A stretch of DNA of 50,930 nt. Source: a virus. Made by a program: the position numbers and the translations under genes. This document shows, in pieces, positions 30,729 through 41,800 of the stretch. The notes beneath the pieces were generated by a model. It searched no databases. It saw nothing but the letters and a program-made list of their open reading frames with translations, and was not told the origin of the DNA. The first letter of the stretch is position 1. Every line of letters begins with the position of its first letter. The stretch is taken from IMG/VR virus record IMGVR_UViG_3300022871_000025, positions 1-50,930 of that record. The stretch is one strand, 5' to 3'.

Positions 30729-31225
30729 TAATCCAAGACACCCGTGAGCAACAACCTTTAACTTTCAAAGATGTTGAAGTGGTAATCTCTGGTTTAAAGA
30801 CTGGAGATTATTCTATCCAAGGGTTTGAGGATAAGTTTTGCGTTGAACACAAGACCATTAAAGACTTGATTGGAACCTGCGACCATAACACAGCTAAGGG
30901 AAAGAAACAGAGCAATTATGACCGATTCAAGAATGAACTAGGTCGAATGAAAGAATGCTTTGATTTCTATGCAATCGTGATTTCTGGTGGTGCTGAAGAG
31001 ATGCTTCCTGCATGTTACAAGATTGCTGCAATGCAATCAAAAGCTGGATATAAAAGGATTGTTGCTCCAATTGCAAGGTTTAATGGAGTTATTGGTTCGC
31101 TTAAAGGATTGAGAGTTGATTATAACTGCCATTTCTATTTCAAAGGAACAAAGGAACTGGCTGCGGAATGGATTGTAGAACAAGCAGAGTATTTTTTAAG
31201 GCATCAAGGAAAGGAAGGAACATGA
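30713..31225 (+). CDS. ERCC4-type nuclease
   Basis: A 170-residue protein beginning with I-I-Q-D-T-R-E-Q-Q (D9), then G-D-Y-S (D32), then V-E-H-K-T-I-K-D (45-51), the GD...ERK...D pattern of XPF/ERCC4 nucleases with H replacing R. It is the length of the single-domain phage forms, which may resolve branched DNA. It lies in the recombination module. Confidence 0.85.
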   Translation: MSKLVIIQDTREQQPLTFKDVEVVISGLKTGDYSIQGFEDKFCVEHKTIKDLIGTCDHNTAKGKKQSNYDRFKNELGRMKECFDFYAIVISGGAEEMLPACYKIAAMQSKAGYKRIVAPIARFNGVIGSLKGLRVDYNCHFYFKGTKELAAEWIVEQAEYFLRHQGKEGT

Positions 31226-31536
31226 ATACTAAACGTTTAAATGGATATTATATAGTGTATGGATGGAAAACCCTAGTCGAAAAGAGTATTAAAAATGAAT
31301 GCAAGGGCAGAACTATAAGATTACATTTTGATGATGGAGGCTTTTTTACATCTTTCATGGACGATCATATATGGGATAAAAAGAGAATTATTAATATTAA
31401 AGACGGTTTATGGAGAAAGGACTGCATAAACAGAACCTTTAGAGTCACACATTGTATGATTGAAAAAGAAGTTAGTAAAGAAGAAGCTATTGCAAGTTGG
31501 GAACAAACAGTTCGTAATATTGATTGGCTTTTGTAA
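31222..31536 (+). CDS. Hypothetical 104-residue protein
   Basis: Starts at the ATG at 31222 with AAGGAAGGAAC upstream (a 54-base longer frame lacks a ribosome binding site). Basic, with W-K-T-L-V-E-K-S and C-I-N-R-T-F. Unknown function. Confidence 0.55.
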   Translation: MNTKRLNGYYIVYGWKTLVEKSIKNECKGRTIRLHFDDGGFFTSFMDDHIWDKKRIINIKDGLWRKDCINRTFRVTHCMIEKEVSKEEAIASWEQTVRNIDWLL

Positions 31537-31551
31537 AAAGACAGGAAACAA

Positions 31552-31779
31552 ATGATTAAGTTAACAAAACAAATGAAAAACGAATTGTTTGAATTTAAAG
31601 AGTGTCCACCACCGCCACCGAACTCGTTTTGTAGAACTTGTAAGCACCGACAACGTTGGAAATGCGGAGGTTCCATAATTCAATATTGCGGTGTATGCAA
31701 ATCAAACAGAACAGACAACGGACTATTAAAAATAAAGTGCAAAACTCCTGCGTGTTTTTTGTATGAAGAGGAAAAATAA
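31552..31779 (+). CDS. 75-residue zinc-binding protein
   Basis: Has C-R-T-C ... C-G-G ... C-G-V-C and C-K-T-P-A-C, two candidate zinc sites, after a P-P-P-P stretch (C-P-P-P-P-P-N-S-F). Stop is followed immediately by the next ATG. Unknown target. Confidence 0.55.
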   Translation: MIKLTKQMKNELFEFKECPPPPPNSFCRTCKHRQRWKCGGSIIQYCGVCKSNRTDNGLLKIKCKTPACFLYEEEK

Positions 31780-31971
31780 ATGAGAACTAAATTCATTCAA
31801 ACCGAAGAAGAGTACAACAAGGTTGTAAAAAGAATCAAGTATTTGATTGCCTTACCTATTTTAGACAGACACGACTACGAAGAATATCACTCATTAACAT
31901 GGTGGGCTGAACAGTACGAGGATATGCACAGAGAAGACCCAATGGCAGACCCGTTGTATGAAAGCGTTTAA
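31780..31971 (+). CDS. Hypothetical 63-residue acidic protein
   Basis: Begins M-R-T-K-F-I-Q-T-E-E-E-Y-N-K and has W-W-A-E-Q-Y-E-D. It shares the I-Q-T-E-E-E-Y / I-D-T-Q-E-D-Y start pattern with the helicase gene that follows. Unknown function. Confidence 0.5.
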   Translation: MRTKFIQTEEEYNKVVKRIKYLIALPILDRHDYEEYHSLTWWAEQYEDMHREDPMADPLYESV

Positions 31972-32028
31972 GAAACATATTAACGGAAAGAAAAACAATG
32001 ACTACCAACTCAACTTTAAGGACTAACC

Positions 32029-33540
32029 ATGCAAAAGATTGATACACAAGAAGATTATGACGAAGCTATCGAATGGTTTAAATCCTTTGGTGTAAAAGAA
32101 GAAGGTATCTACATGGAGAATGACGAGTTTCATGCTCTGGTTGACAACACTTCAAAACTAATGAGAGAATATGAGGAAAAGAACAAAATAGAAAAACAAA
32201 AAACCCACTTTCCTTTTACTTCATATTCTTCAGCACCAACAGAATGCCCTATACTTAATTTGAGGAATATTAAAGAGACAGAAGAAGTAATGTTGAGCAC
32301 AAAAGATGTGAACGACAATTTGCCTGAAATCGTCAATCTTGCAACTTCTTTTGCAATCATGCCACCTTTATCTCCAGTACTTATAGATGGAATTTTGAGA
32401 AAAGGTCATAAGATGCAAGTGGCTGGACCAAGTAAAGCAGGAAAATCATTTGACTTATTAGAATTGTTGGCTGCGATTTCATCTGGTGCAACGTGGCATG
32501 GCTTTCAATGCGTAAAAGGTAAGGTTCTTTATGTCAACCTGGAAATAGACGAACCATCATGTATTCATAGATTGAAAGACATTGAGGATGTAATTGGGAA
32601 AGGTAAGATGAACCCTAGGAATATTGATTTATGGCATCTTCGGGGAGGTGGAGACCAAGTGATTATGAACTTGCTTGCTCCAAAACTTATAAAAAGGGCA
32701 ATGAGTAAGAACTATTCTGCTATAATTATCGACCCTATTTACAAAGTCATTACTGGTGATGAAAACAATGCTCAACAGATGGGTAAGTTCTTCAATATAT
32801 TTGACGCAATTTGCAGAGACTTGGGAACATCAATAATCTATTGCCATCATCATTCTAAGGGAGAACAAGGGCAGAAAAAGTCAATGGACAGATCCAGTGG
32901 TTCTGGAGTATTTGCTCGTGACCCTGACGCAGTCATTGATTATATCGAATTGATAATTACTGATGAGAAGAGAGCAGAGATATTAAATATAAAGGAACGA
33001 GAAGCATTTACGGCATTACTCGACAAGGAAGTTTCAGAATGGGATAAAGGCGTTGATACAGAGGAATTAGTTACTGGCGATGACTTCTTGTCTTTCATTC
33101 AAACGAACTATAAAGAACTTGGCAATCAAGCTAGAAAGAAAAGAGTTGAAATTATTGAAAAAGTTAGCTTTATTTCTGGATGGAGAATGTCTGGAGATAT
33201 TAGAGAATTTAAACCGATTGGCTCAAAACGATTCTTCTTTGAGCATCCGGTTCATATTGATGATATTGACGGACTTCTGGCTGATGCAAAAGCCGAAGGT
33301 GAAGAGCCGTTCCGCAGAGGAAACAAGAATAGCAAAGAAGATAGACAAAAAGATTTTGCCAAACAACAACAAGAGATACTTGATACTTATGATGTTTTGT
33401 CAAAAAACAAGAGTGCAGTAACTGTGGCAAACTTGGCAGAGGAACTCACATGGTCAGAATCAACAATACGTAATAAACTAAAACAATCAAAGGAACTGGG
33501 CTATGATCATGGCTTGGTTTTTAGGAAGGACGATAAATAA
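32029..33540 (+). CDS. RepA-like AAA_25 helicase/ATPase with C-terminal HTH
   Basis: A 503-residue protein. After ~115 residues of unclear N-terminus, Walker A A-G-P-S-K-A-G-K-S (132-140) and Walker B S-A-I-I-I-D-P (230-236) define a RecA-like/AAA_25 domain, with H-H-H-S-K-G following (RepA-type hexameric helicase signature I-I-Y-C-H-H-H). The C-terminal ~60 residues (A-N-L-A-E-E-L-T-W-S-E-S-T-I-R-N-K-L) form a winged-helix/HTH. It probably loads on the origin and unwinds it; no polymerase or primase gene was seen, so host enzymes are needed. Confidence 0.78.
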   Translation: MQKIDTQEDYDEAIEWFKSFGVKEEGIYMENDEFHALVDNTSKLMREYEEKNKIEKQKTHFPFTSYSSAPTECPILNLRNIKETEEVMLSTKDVNDNLPEIVNLATSFAIMPPLSPVLIDGILRKGHKMQVAGPSKAGKSFDLLELLAAISSGATWHGFQCVKGKVLYVNLEIDEPSCIHRLKDIEDVIGKGKMNPRNIDLWHLRGGGDQVIMNLLAPKLIKRAMSKNYSAIIIDPIYKVITGDENNAQQMGKFFNIFDAICRDLGTSIIYCHHHSKGEQGQKKSMDRSSGSGVFARDPDAVIDYIELIITDEKRAEILNIKEREAFTALLDKEVSEWDKGVDTEELVTGDDFLSFIQTNYKELGNQARKKRVEIIEKVSFISGWRMSGDIREFKPIGSKRFFFEHPVHIDDIDGLLADAKAEGEEPFRRGNKNSKEDRQKDFAKQQQEILDTYDVLSKNKSAVTVANLAEELTWSESTIRNKLKQSKELGYDHGLVFRKDDK

Positions 33541-33905
33541 TGGAAACAATATCAAGCAAAGAAATCAAAGCTCGGAAAGAGCATAGATGTGACTTTTGCC
33601 ATGGAACAATAAAGAAGAACGAAGTTTATCATAATTCATTTCATTGTGACTGCGGTGAATGTTGGACATGGAAGTCGCACCTGTCCTGCATGGAATTAAC
33701 ACGTTTGCTTGATATGGAGGATGACGGAGAAGGTATCACACATGATTGTTTCTACGGCAACATAAGCGGTTACTATTACGAAAACATGCCAGACGATGGG
33801 GAACTTATTACCTTAGCAAAAATGACTGAATATGCAGGAAACGAACTTATAACAAGGAAGCAAAGAAAGGACGTGAAGAATGATTCTAACAAGAGACAAC
33901 ATTAA
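33540..33905 (+). CDS. 121-residue Cys/His-rich zinc-binding protein
   Basis: Starts in the preceding stop (TAATGG). The N-terminal half has C-D-F-C-H and C-D-C-G-E-C then H-L-S-C, a treble-clef-like zinc site similar to small phage proteins of unknown role. The C-terminal half is acidic then basic. Confidence 0.55.
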   Translation: METISSKEIKARKEHRCDFCHGTIKKNEVYHNSFHCDCGECWTWKSHLSCMELTRLLDMEDDGEGITHDCFYGNISGYYYENMPDDGELITLAKMTEYAGNELITRKQRKDVKNDSNKRQH

Positions 33906-34254
33906 TGAAGTATATCTTGCTTTTGCCATTGCTTATGACAAATATAAAGATGATACTCCTACTGATTTAAACAAAAGAACGACAGAGTTTCCAAACAATA
34001 ACGAAGTTTGGAGACGTGTAACTATATACGGTCAACCATTTCAGTCTTTTTTAAGAGACATACTTGATTATGGACTTGAATTTAATTTTGAATACAAAAA
34101 CGAACAATTTACACCTACAATTGTCGAAGTAAGAAGAATAGCAAGAATTATTAAAGCAAAGAAAAAGGAGACACCATGTACAAACGTAACGGTATATACT
34201 GGCAGTCATTCACAGATGCTAACGGTGAACGGCAATTCATATCATCTGGATTGA
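33880..34254 (+). CDS. Hypothetical 124-residue protein
   Basis: GGACGTGAAG upstream of the ATG. A helical polar protein with W-R-R-V-T-I-Y-G-Q-P-F. It overlaps the integrase start by 79 bases; its 3' end may be real or the frame may be shorter. Unknown function. Confidence 0.5.
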   Translation: MILTRDNINEVYLAFAIAYDKYKDDTPTDLNKRTTEFPNNNEVWRRVTIYGQPFQSFLRDILDYGLEFNFEYKNEQFTPTIVEVRRIARIIKAKKKETPCTNVTVYTGSHSQMLTVNGNSYHLD

Positions 34255-35231
34255 AAGATGAAAAACAAGCAAAGGCTCAATTTGAATTAATCACTTTAGC
34301 ACAAAGGGGAATCTTGAATAGACTAGAATTATTTTCAAAGCTAGATAAACTTATGGGTTGGAACAACAATTCTTATGTAATAAACGATACATGGGATTTG
34401 TATTTAAAAACTAGACCAGACACGAGTACCAAAGAACATAGTTCCAGAAAAGCAAGGATTGAAGCTCTCATGGATTACTTTCCTCGTCAAATGGAAATAT
34501 CAGATATTCGACCACGGCAAGCACAAGAGTTTTGCGAGGTTTGTTTGAATATTGATACGACAAAAGCAAAGACCTATAATAATAAGGTTGGAATGATCAC
34601 TTCTCTATTTGAACGCATTGCAGGACAAGCCGACCTCCTTGTCAATCCATTCGCCAAGGTATTGCCCTTGCCAGAAGTTGATAGTATCACTGGTAGAGAC
34701 TTAAACGACCAAGAAATCACGGATTTACTAAGAATATGCTTGAATGCTGGAGAAGAACAATACGAAGCAACAATGATATCTCTGCATACTGGATTCAGAA
34801 AAGGTGATGTTTTGTCACTGAAAAAAGAGAACATTATTGATGATTTTCTGGTTAAGTTTTCCAACAAGACGAGGAAGCATAAAATAATCGCTTGTATTCC
34901 GATACATGATAATATTAGAGAGATACTGGATAAGGCTGTAAGCAAAGGAAACACGCTGTTATTTGAAGATGCATCACTTAGTAAGATATCTTACCCGTCC
35001 TTAATGAGATTGGCTAAAATACCACCTTTAGATTCGTATTTGAGCTTTCATCTTTTGAGACATACTTTTGCATCTCATTGTCAGCACTCTGGAATAGATG
35101 ACGAAAGCATTGGCAGATGGGGTGCTTGGACGAAGAAATCAACTCAATCAATATATATGCACGATATTCCGCAAGAAGATAGGAATATTATAACAAAATT
35201 ATACATACCACAGATTACTATGGTTGCGTAA
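34176..35231 (+). CDS. int: Tyrosine recombinase (integrase)
   Basis: 351 residues. Ribosome binding site AAGGAG is 5 bases before the ATG. N-terminal arm and core-binding regions, then the catalytic residues: R208 (H-T-G-F-R-K-G-D), K about 232-234, H292-x-x-R295 (F-H-L-L-R-H-T-F-A), W315/W318 (G-R-W-G-A-W) and Y327 (S-I-Y-M-H). A full catalytic set points to active site-specific recombination: integration (temperate cycle) or genome dimer resolution. No attachment site was identified with confidence. Confidence 0.88.
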   Translation: MYKRNGIYWQSFTDANGERQFISSGLKDEKQAKAQFELITLAQRGILNRLELFSKLDKLMGWNNNSYVINDTWDLYLKTRPDTSTKEHSSRKARIEALMDYFPRQMEISDIRPRQAQEFCEVCLNIDTTKAKTYNNKVGMITSLFERIAGQADLLVNPFAKVLPLPEVDSITGRDLNDQEITDLLRICLNAGEEQYEATMISLHTGFRKGDVLSLKKENIIDDFLVKFSNKTRKHKIIACIPIHDNIREILDKAVSKGNTLLFEDASLSKISYPSLMRLAKIPPLDSYLSFHLLRHTFASHCQHSGIDDESIGRWGAWTKKSTQSIYMHDIPQEDRNIITKLYIPQITMVA

Positions 35232-35256
35232 TTAACAAACAAACAAAGGAAACAGA

Positions 35257-35661
35257 ATGAAAAAAGAAAGTCCATGGAAAACATATACAGTAAACATGCT
35301 AAAGAAAGATTTTGAATATAGAAAGTCGGATGAGCTATGCTGTCCTCTTGCTTATGGAGATTTGAAGAACAATTCATTGGAACAACTTAATTTCAAAGAT
35401 TGTAAGTTTGTAAAAGTAATTGTTATAGATGATGACAACAAAGAACATATATTTCCAATTACTGGAATACTTGCCACTAATTCTATGTGGGATATATATA
35501 TTATGTTTAATGTGAAAAACAAACTCACGCCATTCTTTATTGATCAAACAAAGTTTTATTCAGAAGTAAATAAAGATATCGAAAAGAGAAAAGTATTGGA
35601 ACGATTCAAAGAAGCAAACGCATACGTTTCTAATAACAAAACAAAGGACGGTGACAAATGA
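35257..35661 (+). CDS. Hypothetical 134-residue protein
   Basis: Follows the integrase, with AAGGAAACAG before the ATG. Mixed beta/helical, with C-C-P-L-A and a Lys-rich end. Possibly an excisionase or immunity partner by position, but no HTH is evident. Confidence 0.5.
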   Translation: MKKESPWKTYTVNMLKKDFEYRKSDELCCPLAYGDLKNNSLEQLNFKDCKFVKVIVIDDDNKEHIFPITGILATNSMWDIYIMFNVKNKLTPFFIDQTKFYSEVNKDIEKRKVLERFKEANAYVSNNKTKDGDK

Positions 35662-35861
35662 ACAACTCAATATCACTAGAAGTAAAAGCATCTAACGGTG
35701 CTGACATAACGGAAGTAACAAAAGCTATGACTGAATTATCAAACAAATTAGGAATTATAGTACAGTCAAGGTTTAACGGAGTCACTATTGCAACAGATGT
35801 CGGAGGAAATGCAGAAGCTTTAGCAAACTCATACTATGAACTCGCAGCTAATAGCCATTAA
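35658..35861 (+). CDS. Hypothetical 67-residue protein, last early gene
   Basis: Overlaps the previous gene (ATGA). Begins M-N-N-S-I-S-L-E-V-K-A-S-N-G-A; small beta/alpha protein. Ends 10 bases before the bidirectional terminator. Confidence 0.5.
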   Translation: MNNSISLEVKASNGADITEVTKAMTELSNKLGIIVQSRFNGVTIATDVGGNAEALANSYYELAANSH

Positions 35862-35870
35862 TAGACACAG

Positions 35871-35890
35871 AGGCTCTATCCGTAGAGCCT
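35871..35890. terminator. Bidirectional terminator between the two arms
   Basis: AGGCTCTA-TCCG-TAGAGCCT forms a perfect 8-bp stem with a 4-base loop. T/A-rich sequence is found on both sides. It is the only gap between the convergent early and late arms and overlaps the stop of the 2434-residue gene. Confidence 0.75.
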
Positions 35891-38800
35891 TATTTCCTCG
35901 ACCTTGACCTTCTGGACCGTGTTGCTCGACTTCTTGAACTGCCATTTGACATTCTATCCATCTTGTCAATGAAATCTGTATTACCTGCTAGTGCAGCTTG
36001 TGCCCTAAGAACCATTTGCTGTTTTAGAAAATCAACTTTATCCTTATCGTCATCAGCCTTCTTTATTTCAGATGATAGTCTTGACAATGCATTGTTTTGT
36101 TTATGCAAGAACATCAACGAATCAACCTGCACTTTTAACCTAGAATCTATTTCGTTACTATCACCATCCATATATGCAAGTGTTTGTTTGTCTATTTCTT
36201 TTTTAGAGTTTTTCAATTTGTGTCTAAAGCTTGTATATTTATCGTTATACTCTGCAACCGTTCTGACTGATTCAGACCTCCAACCAGTAGGCTTTCTAAT
36301 AAATAATCTTCCGATAGCTGGAATGTCAGCCCTCACTTCACCAAACGCAAACTTGCCTTTTTGTATTCTATCAGAAACTTTTATGGCTTCATCAATCTGT
36401 CTAGCCACGCCACTTCTTACAATATACTGAATTTTAGTTGGTGAATAATTTATCCAGCTACCAATTGCTTTGTAAAAAGCAGGTGTTGTTGCTCTGTATT
36501 GTTCTGATGGTTCCAAATTTGATTGATAAGGAGAAACAATATGTGAATTAAAAAAGGAATCATAGTTTATATTAGCATTTCTTATTGCCTTTAATATCGG
36601 CGGTAACAGGGATGTTTCTATAGAGAGAGATTGTCCTGTTTGACTTAAAAGAGTCATAGCATATTTTTCTTTATCTCTAATAAATCGGTCATCTGAAAGA
36701 AATTCCCTTGTTGCTGTATAACCCATATTTACAAGCATTCCTTCTAGTCCATATCCAAAAGGAACTTTTAAACCAGCAAAGGTGAAATATCTTGCTTTTG
36801 TTTCAGTAGGTATTTCTTTTTCGTCATCATCATCTCCAAGTACTGCTTTCAATGCACCTATTGCTATTCCTGTTGACAACAATAATGCCAACCTTTTTCC
36901 TACTCTATTTCTAACAGCAGCGTCTGGACTTGTATAATCAAGCAATGATTCATATAGAATCTGCATATTAGCATTAGAAAACGGCAATGTTTGATAGACA
37001 GATGCAACAGCCGTCGAACCTGGTCTAGAACCAAATCGTCCAGTAACATCACTATATGCAGCTAAAGCGTCTTGAAGGGAACCACCAGTATCTAGTTTTG
37101 TAGCAGCGACTCCTTCTCTGGACATTGATTCAAAGAAAGCGTTTGATTGTCTGGAATGTACTGTATAATTGAAAATATCCACCAACTTAATAGGTACGTT
37201 TACTATATTAGCAAGATGTGTCATGTTTATAACGGCACGTAATACACCATGAACAGGCATCTTTGTATTATGCCATCCTTCAGCCAACATATTCACAAAT
37301 TCCGATCGACCTAATTGATTAATCATTGATGACTCGGATTGATGTAAGGAATGCGACAACAGTTGTGCTGCATTCTTTAATTCTGGATGATTTAAATTCT
37401 TGAAATGTCCAATTTTATTAAATCCTTCAACTCCTGCTAAGCGTCCAACAACTCCACGAGCTAAAGCGTAATAAGGTATTGCCAAACGTCCTTCCTCACC
37501 TCTCGACATAACACGTTGCATATCACGCCATCCAGCGTTTAATATTCCGAATGCTGGACTTTCAGTAATAGGACGAGTAAAGTTTCGAGTAACAGCGGCA
37601 ACCTCTGATAAAATCATTTTTACAACTGGATTAATATCGCTCTCCGTTGCATACATATCATACATTAAAGGATTAGTTGCCATATAATACTTAGATTTTC
37701 CATTTTTATATACAGTTATAACGTTGACATCATTAGGTTTTGATGCTCTAAATATTTGAGTTCTGCCTTCTATATTTATATCTTCAATATCTCCTTCAAA
37801 ACCGTTTTCACTTAAATAATCGAAAATTATCTGTGTTTGTTCATCTGTAGAAAGAGTTGCTACTGGTTTTGTTTTAAGATTCAAAGGTATTAAAGTTTGT
37901 CTAGCAATTTCCTTTAATCTGTCTGGAAGAGAATCGTTATTCTGTATATCGTCAATAGCATTTAAAACTGATTTCTTTGCATTCTGTTCTGCATATAAAG
38001 ATAACACATTTTTTGTTCTATCATACGCAGCTTCTGCAAGGTCAGCATATCCAGATGTGCTACCAAAAGCTTTCATAATTCCAGATGTTGCTTCACCTGT
38101 ACTAGATGAACCAGATTGAGGTGCGAACGCTGGTTTTAAGTATACATAATGTTCGTAAGTATCTTTCATAACCTGTGCTTCTTCGGCAGTGAACTGTCCT
38201 GCCATTACTGCAATATCAAGAAGTGCATCGAAATATTCTTTATTAGCTTCTGCAAATTCATCAAAATTAGGAATAGTATCTCGTGCTTCGGCAACAATTG
38301 CTTCCAAATCTGCTGGAGTTATCCCATTATCCATACCTACATAAGCTAATCCTTTAGTATTCCATCTAGCTAAAGCTGCTTGAACCTCTGTTGCGATTTG
38401 TGCTTGTGCCCACTGTTTAGCAGGAACCATATCTTTAATATCATTGTATGACTTATCGGTTAAATATGCAGGAGAAGTTTCGCCTGGCTTAATTACTCTA
38501 ACGCCATTTCTACCAACATTTCCTCCACTAAACACAAAATCAACTTCGTTTCTAACTCTGGATAATTCTGCATGAGATGAATGAACGTTTTTAGCTGCAC
38601 CTTTCCTGAACCATGCAAGATTATTCTTGGCTGTAGGCTTTGACGTTTCATAAAACTTCATTCCTCTTTGTATATCTCTAATAAACATTTCGGAAGCATG
38701 TTCTCCACGTGCCATTTTTTGAAGAAGAAGATTGACTACTCCACGGATATTAGCTGGTGGCGTTTTACCTTGATCGAAAGTTTCAGAAAGGACTTTAGCT

Positions 38801-41800
38801 GTTGGTGTTCTTTTCACATGTTCGTTAAATGCTCGTGTAGCATCACGTAAAGCTGTTAGAGATTTAGGGTATGTGGTTTTAACTGCATTTTCAATAGATT
38901 CCCACCCTTTTAAGGAATCATAGTTTGTTATGAATTGTCTTGTCCATTCAGCAAATGCTTCTTGTATGTTTTGAGCGGAAGCTTGTGGTGCAAGTCCAGA
39001 GTCTAAAAATGAAGTAAGTGTTTGTTCAAGCGTTTTGTCTATAACTCCACGTCTATCCATTAATTCAAATAATCTATGTCCTGCTTCATGAAAATTTATT
39101 TGCGAACCTTTTTTCTTTGTAAATACTGTAGCAAATCCAGAACGATAATTTGCAGGGTATTTTTTTGATGTTTGACTTCTGCTTTGGATTAACAATACAT
39201 CTAGTTTCTTATTAAGATAATCAACAATTGAACGAACACCTGTCTTTTTTCCAAGTGTATCAGTTTTTATTTTTTTAGCCAACGCCAATCCTTCTTTTGT
39301 TTCAGATGTTTGTGTTGTCCATTGAGCATTTGAACCTGGAGCAGAATTAGCACCAGTATTCGCACCTCTTAAAGTTGAACCAGTTGCTCTTTTAGGAGTT
39401 GCTTTGACGCTTGCATCAATCTGTCCAGTAATACTACCAATTTCATCTGACAAACCTTGAACAGTCTCCTGCTTATCAGTTTTCACACGAGTAGGAATAT
39501 CCTTGCTTCTCTCCATCTGTTCCAACTTTTTAGATTCTAGGACTAGCTTTCTTTTCAGCCTAGTTCGTTTAGCTCTAAGGTTTTTGAGTTCGGCAGGGGT
39601 TAAAGTTTCAGCGACTTCTGCTTGCTCAACAGCATTCTCATTAGCATAAGCAATGGCTCCAGCCTTATCATTCTCAAAGGCTTTAAGCTCTCCAGTTTCA
39701 GTATTCCAAACAAGGATATCACCAGTATTCTTAGCACCCAAGGCAACTTGTTTCCAACCAGTTTTGGCAATAGGTGTTGCGTGGTCTTTTAAACCCTTTT
39801 GCTCGGCAAGACTTAAATCATCAAACTGCGTGAGCCTAGCGTATGGACTGGCTTTCTCGGCTTTCGGCTCCACCGCTTTTTCCACTGCATTTAACTCGTT
39901 GATTCTTTTACTTACAATAGAAATTGCTTCTTGAAGGTCTGTTGTGGACATCTCGTCTTCTTTTAGTTCAGCTAAATCAGGTTTGAAGGATTCATCTACA
40001 ATATATTGCAAGTCTTGGGAATTGTTCCACATTCTTTCGGTTATTCCCTGAACAACGTTATCATCATTGGTAAATTCAGGGTCAAGATATTCATTGGTAT
40101 GTCTTAACCACTTTTCGGAAGTTTCATCTACTGAACTATAAACAAATTCATAAGGTTCAAATATAGGTTGAGATTCTGTTGATTTTTTACGGACTTCAAC
40201 ATCTTTTGCCAAATCTTTATAATCAGCAAGAACGTTAGCAGGAAGTTTGTCACCTTTAAGTAATGCATCTTTTACTAAATCAAAATGGGCGTTTTTTACG
40301 TCACCAAGATGATCGGATTTTCTAGCACCAAAAATACTTTTATAATAAGTACTGTTATCCTGGTCTTGTTGCCATTTAGAGTATTTTTCTTCTATATATT
40401 CTTTTAACGTAGGTATTTTCTTGTTTGTTTTAATAGGCTCCACGGCCGTTTCAGCGACTTTGCTGGCAACCTTGGATTTTGGAGATGAAAGAGATTTGAA
40501 ATAAGTTAATGCAGTTTTAGTCGCAACCTTACTACCCACCCATGAACCATCAGGCAGCTGGATACCTTCAACATCTTTTATATAGAATTGTTTATCAATA
40601 AGTTTTATTAGTTCATCTCTACGTTTATGAGCTTCTCCCTCAATACCTTGTTTTTTCTCGGCTAAGATATCATTAAGAAGTTTGTTGCTTCCTTTCTCAT
40701 TCTTCAAATCATTTAATTTAGAAGGAGTGATATTTACGGAAACTTTTTCTGTTGCTATTTTGCCACCCCGATTATAAGCATCTTCTATAATTTCATGAGC
40801 AGTTTGTGTCTTGCCCCCATAATTGAATTGTCTTGATAACACTTTTTTTATTCTACCAGATTGCATTTTCGTTCTGCTATCATCTTCCACATAAGAATCA
40901 AATGTCTTTGTATCTATTGGTGTTGTTTCCTCTGTTTTTACTGTAGGTTTTTCCGTCTTTATCTTTGCTTTGTCTTTTAATACTGAAAGCTTATCTCTAA
41001 CAATCTTCATTTTATTCCATGCGTCACCATAACCTTCATCAGTTCTGTTCATATCTACAACCTTATCCAGCAATGGTTCCAACTCTTTTTCTAACTTAGC
41101 AATTGTTTCTGTCTCTTTTTCACTTAAAACACCCTCCACAGCAGTTTTAGGAGCCGTTACAGGCTGTTTAGGTGCAGTTCTCTCTTCGCTTAAAATGGGT
41201 TCTGCGACTGGTTTAACGTCCTTAACCTGTGTTTTATCCTCTTTTGGGATAACTTCCTTTACAGGAGCGACTTCTTCGCCAAACTTAAACACTTCTTCGT
41301 TCTCAATCTGCTCAACTTCTTCTGGAGTGAATACGCTTTCCTGCTCTGGCACAGCTTCCGCTTCTTCTACAGGAGCCACAACAGTATCATCAGTTTGTGC
41401 ATCACCTTGATAAGCTGGATTCTCTGGATTGAATTGCTCGTCCAGCTCTTCGTTTGACATTTGAGAAATATCTGGCTCTTGAACTTGTGCATCTTGTTCC
41501 TGTGCCAATCGAACTTGATTCATGACCTCTTCGCCATTTTCATTAAATACCGATTCGATATAAGCATCGATGTCATCAATCTGTCCAGCTTCTGGAAACT
41601 TAACTAAAGGAGAATCCCAATCATAACCGGGGTTTTCGTATGCTATCAAGAGCTTAATTAAATCTTTTTGATAACTAGCCACATCAGCATCTGTTTGAAC
41701 ATCAATTCCAAGGTCTTGCATTGCTTTAAGATTTGGATTCATTATTATTCTTTGAACTTGGTCTGGTTCAGCTTCCAGAAGTATCTCTTGCATTTGTCTC

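Noticed and set aside
35963-36430. 155-residue plus-strand frame inside the giant gene
   Set aside because: Antisense to a clearly coding frame; no supporting start signal.
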